Shown here: positions 61,925 through 64,000 of the stretch, in pieces
How the letters are laid out: each line of letters opens with the position of its first letter
Numbering within the stretch: the stretch's first letter is position 1
Assembly (NCBI RefSeq): GCF_000710775.1
Contig: NZ_JOJP01000001.1
Span: 3,154,744 to 3,218,743 of the forward strand
Origin: Endozoicomonas elysicola
GTDB taxonomy: Bacteria > Pseudomonadota > Gammaproteobacteria > Pseudomonadales > Endozoicomonadaceae
Length of the DNA: 64,000 bases
Reading direction: 5' to 3'
Program-made: the position numbers and the translations under genes
Notes under the pieces: generated by a model
What the model saw: only the letters and a program-made list of their open reading frames with translations
Told to the model about the DNA's origin: nothing
Databases searched by the model: none

Positions 61925-63745
61925 ATGCGGTTATCATTATCAAGGCTCAAGACACCGCTGCTTCTCCGCGCGTTGCTTAACGGCATCACTCTATTCGCCA
62001 TTTCAGCATCTACCATGGCTGAAACGATTAAGTTACAACATGCCATCAGCCTTTATGGTCAACCCAAATATTCCGAGAATTTCCAGTTCTTTGATTACGT
62101 AAACCCCAGGGCACCAAAAGGCGGTGAATTGAAACAAGGCGTCATTGGCCATTTTGACAGTCTAACCCCTTACATAGACCGTGGTACAGCAGCCGCTGGC
62201 AGTCACCTTATGTACGATACGTTGTTGGCCAGATCCTGGGATGAACCACTCACAAAGTATGGTTTGATTGCCGAGAAGATAGAGCTGGACCCGAAAAATG
62301 AGTGGGTGGCCTTTTACATCAATCCCCTGGCCAAATTTCATGATGGCCAGCCGGTTACTGCCGGGGATGTTAAATTCAGCTTTGATCTGCTCCGGGAAAA
62401 AGGCTCAACATTCTACAAACACTTTTACCAGGATATTGAAAAGGTCGAGGTCACCAGTAACAACAGGGTGCTCTTCATCTTCAGACACAGTCATAATAAA
62501 GAACTTCCCCTGATACTTGGCCAAATGCCAATCCTCCCAAGACATTACTGGGAAAAAAGGGATTTCTCATCACCAGGCATGGAAATACCCGTAACCAGCG
62601 GCCCATACAAACCGATACGTATAGAGCCAGGACGGTCCATTACCTTTGTCCGCGTTAATAATTACTGGGCAAAAAACCTGCCCGTCAATGTTGGCCGACA
62701 CAACTTTGACCGCATTCAGTATGAATATTATCGAAATACCAATGTTCTGCTCGAAGCGTTACAAAAAGGTGAATATGACCTTAAAACCGTGAGTGATCCC
62801 CGTGTATGGCATGACCAGCTGAGAAATGAATCACTGGAAAAATATCAACTGATACGATCCTCGCTGACCAACCATAACCCACAGACGTTAACGATCACCT
62901 ATAACTCTCGAAGACCCCTGCTGTCTGATCCAAACGTCAGAGAAGCACTGGGTTACGCCATCGAGTTTGAATGGATTAATCAGCACTTATTCCACAGTAT
63001 GTACAAAAGAGCTGACAGCGTGTTTGCAGGGACTGAACTGGGAGCATCCGGAAAACCTTCCGAGCAGGAGATAGAACTGCTTTCAACCTGGCAATCAGAA
63101 ATCCCGCAGGAAGCACTTAATCAGGTATGGGTGCCGCCCGGCAGTGAAGCAGGCATGACCCGTCGTGAGCGTAAAAGGAGAGCCCTGTCACTACTGAAGC
63201 AAAGTGGATGGAGCATCAAGAAGAACCAATTGGTCAATAGTGACGGAAAGCCACTGGAGCTTGAGATCTTATTATCTTCTCCGGAAGATGAGCGCATTTT
63301 TATTCCAGTACAAAAAACACTGCAAGGTATGGGGGTCAGACTCAATATTCGGACAGTGGATGTGGCCCAATACGTAGAAAGGGTTAGAAGCCAGGACTTT
63401 GATATGGTCATGTACACCTTTCCCCATACCCCCTCACCCGGTACAGAGCAGGCAAGCCTATGGGGCTCAAGTACTGTTGATCAGCACGGTTCAAGAAATA
63501 TTGCAGGCATAAAACTGAAATCCATCGACACACTGACAGAAAAAATACCCCAGGCCAACTCCCGCAAAGAACTATTATCACTGATCAAGTCAATGGATCG
63601 AATTATTCTGTGGAATCACTATGTCCTTCCACTCTGGTATCAGCCGGACTGGTTGGTAGTCCATAAGAAACAACTGAAATACCCAAAAAATCCTGCCCCC
63701 TATGCACTGGATTTGAGCACCTGGTGGTATCAATCGGACTTGTAA
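61925..63745 (+). CDS. YejA-type extracellular solute-binding protein 2
   Basis: The 606-residue paralogue of the preceding protein has a signal peptide (LLLRALLNGITLFAISASTMA), HAISLYGQPKYSENFQFFDY, VNPRAPKGGELKQG, AKFHDGQPVTAGDVKFSFDL, VTSGPYKPIRIEPG and a C-terminal LDLSTWW. It resembles E. coli YejA more than copy 1 does in the repeated NNYWAKNLPVNVGRHNFDRI region. It lies 31 bp after copy 1 and 29 bp before copy 3, so all three are probably one transcript. The ABC transporter genes (yejBEF type) are expected beyond the window. Confidence 0.92.
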   Translation: MRLSLSRLKTPLLLRALLNGITLFAISASTMAETIKLQHAISLYGQPKYSENFQFFDYVNPRAPKGGELKQGVIGHFDSLTPYIDRGTAAAGSHLMYDTLLARSWDEPLTKYGLIAEKIELDPKNEWVAFYINPLAKFHDGQPVTAGDVKFSFDLLREKGSTFYKHFYQDIEKVEVTSNNRVLFIFRHSHNKELPLILGQMPILPRHYWEKRDFSSPGMEIPVTSGPYKPIRIEPGRSITFVRVNNYWAKNLPVNVGRHNFDRIQYEYYRNTNVLLEALQKGEYDLKTVSDPRVWHDQLRNESLEKYQLIRSSLTNHNPQTLTITYNSRRPLLSDPNVREALGYAIEFEWINQHLFHSMYKRADSVFAGTELGASGKPSEQEIELLSTWQSEIPQEALNQVWVPPGSEAGMTRRERKRRALSLLKQSGWSIKKNQLVNSDGKPLELEILLSSPEDERIFIPVQKTLQGMGVRLNIRTVDVAQYVERVRSQDFDMVMYTFPHTPSPGTEQASLWGSSTVDQHGSRNIAGIKLKSIDTLTEKIPQANSRKELLSLIKSMDRIILWNHYVLPLWYQPDWLVVHKKQLKYPKNPAPYALDLSTWWYQSDL

Positions 63746-63774
63746 GTGGTAAACCATAAAAAGGAACCAGTCAT

Positions 63775-64000
63775 ATGGCTGACTTTTTAAGAAAGGGATT
63801 TGTTTTAATAGCCCTGACATTATGGCTAAACACTCAGGCAAGCCCTATAGAAAAACACTCAACTACTGCTCATGGTCTGAGTTTTCACAATACGCTTAAG
63901 TACAGCAATCACTTTACACATTTTTCCTATGTTACCCCCAATGCACCTAAAGGAGGCATCCTCCGTAAAGGCGTCACGGGAACTTTCGATACATTCAACA
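63775..64000 (+). CDS. YejA-type extracellular solute-binding protein 3 (cut by window end)
   Basis: The first 75 codons are present. They give a signal peptide (FVLIALTLWLNTQAS) and then HNTLKYSNHFTHFSYVTPN, APKGGILRKGVTGTFDTFN, which aligns with the starts of the two preceding proteins. AAAGGA lies upstream of the ATG. The rest of the gene lies outside the window, so length and integrity are unknown. Confidence 0.88.
   Translation, partial: MADFLRKGFVLIALTLWLNTQASPIEKHSTTAHGLSFHNTLKYSNHFTHFSYVTPNAPKGGILRKGVTGTFDTFN

Overview
The window is a chromosomal segment of a gammaproteobacterium. Nearly every housekeeping protein reads as a close relative of the Escherichia coli or Pseudomonas version: Icd, ClpS/ClpA, InfA, Bpt/Aat, UvrY-UvrC-PgsA, XthA, CysI, SohB, NudC, DnaQ, RnhA, GloB and MltD. 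The gene orders icd-clpS-clpA-infA-bpt-aat and uvrY-uvrC-pgsA-tRNA, and the divergent etf genes, are typical of the Pseudomonadales/Oceanospirillales side of the class. Eukaryote-like proteins (a LIM/DA1-type peptidase and an OTU-type cysteine protease) sit among unique secreted proteins. Together these suggest an animal-associated marine Oceanospirillales of the Endozoicomonas type; this last step is inference.

Layout. 1-7.2 kb: icd, the N-degron genes clpS-clpA and bpt-aat, infA, and a coiled-coil protein. 7.2-9.9 kb: a pterin dehydratase-like protein, an ORF-free stretch ending in two stacked terminators (possible small RNA), a YiiX-type hydrolase and a DUF1285 protein. 9.9-13.8 kb: ETF-ubiquinone oxidoreductase divergent from etfBA, with a PsrA-type operator between them. 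13.9-17.7 kb: uvrY, uvrC, pgsA and tRNA-Gly, -Cys, -Leu and a second identical tRNA-Cys. 17.9-26.9 kb is accessory: a SnoaL-like protein, an orphan secreted protein, the LIM/DA1-like peptidase, a tyrosine recombinase coupled to a KfrA-like coiled-coil protein with a perfect 40-bp palindrome, long ORF-free DNA, a MarR-like regulator, xthA, and a histidine-rich exported protein behind a Fur-like box. 26.9-36.2 kb: an RND efflux pair, a MOSC protein, TatD, FieF, a glutaredoxin-like protein and a Kef-type antiporter. 36.3-40.0 kb: two tandem paralogues of an unrecognised exported family. 40.2-47.1 kb: a DUF2970 protein, a 29-residue membrane protein, cysI-DUF934, a second antiporter, the OTU protein, sohB and an SCP2 lipid-binding protein. 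47.3-53.7 kb: a complete minor pilin operon (fimT-pilV-pilW-pilX-pilY1-pilE). 53.8-64 kb: a GFA-family protein, nudC, dnaQ, rnhA, a methyltransferase, gloB, mltD and three consecutive YejA-type peptide-binding proteins, the last cut by the window end.

How the parts connect. ClpS/ClpA with Bpt and Aat form the tagging and recognition arms of bacterial N-degron proteolysis. The etf genes pass electrons from acyl-CoA oxidation to the quinone pool. Almost the same operator-like sequence stands before the ETF-QO gene and before the SCP2 gene, which suggests one fatty-acid-responsive regulon. The accessory stretch starts just after the tRNA cluster, carries its own recombinase and contains candidate host-interaction proteins.
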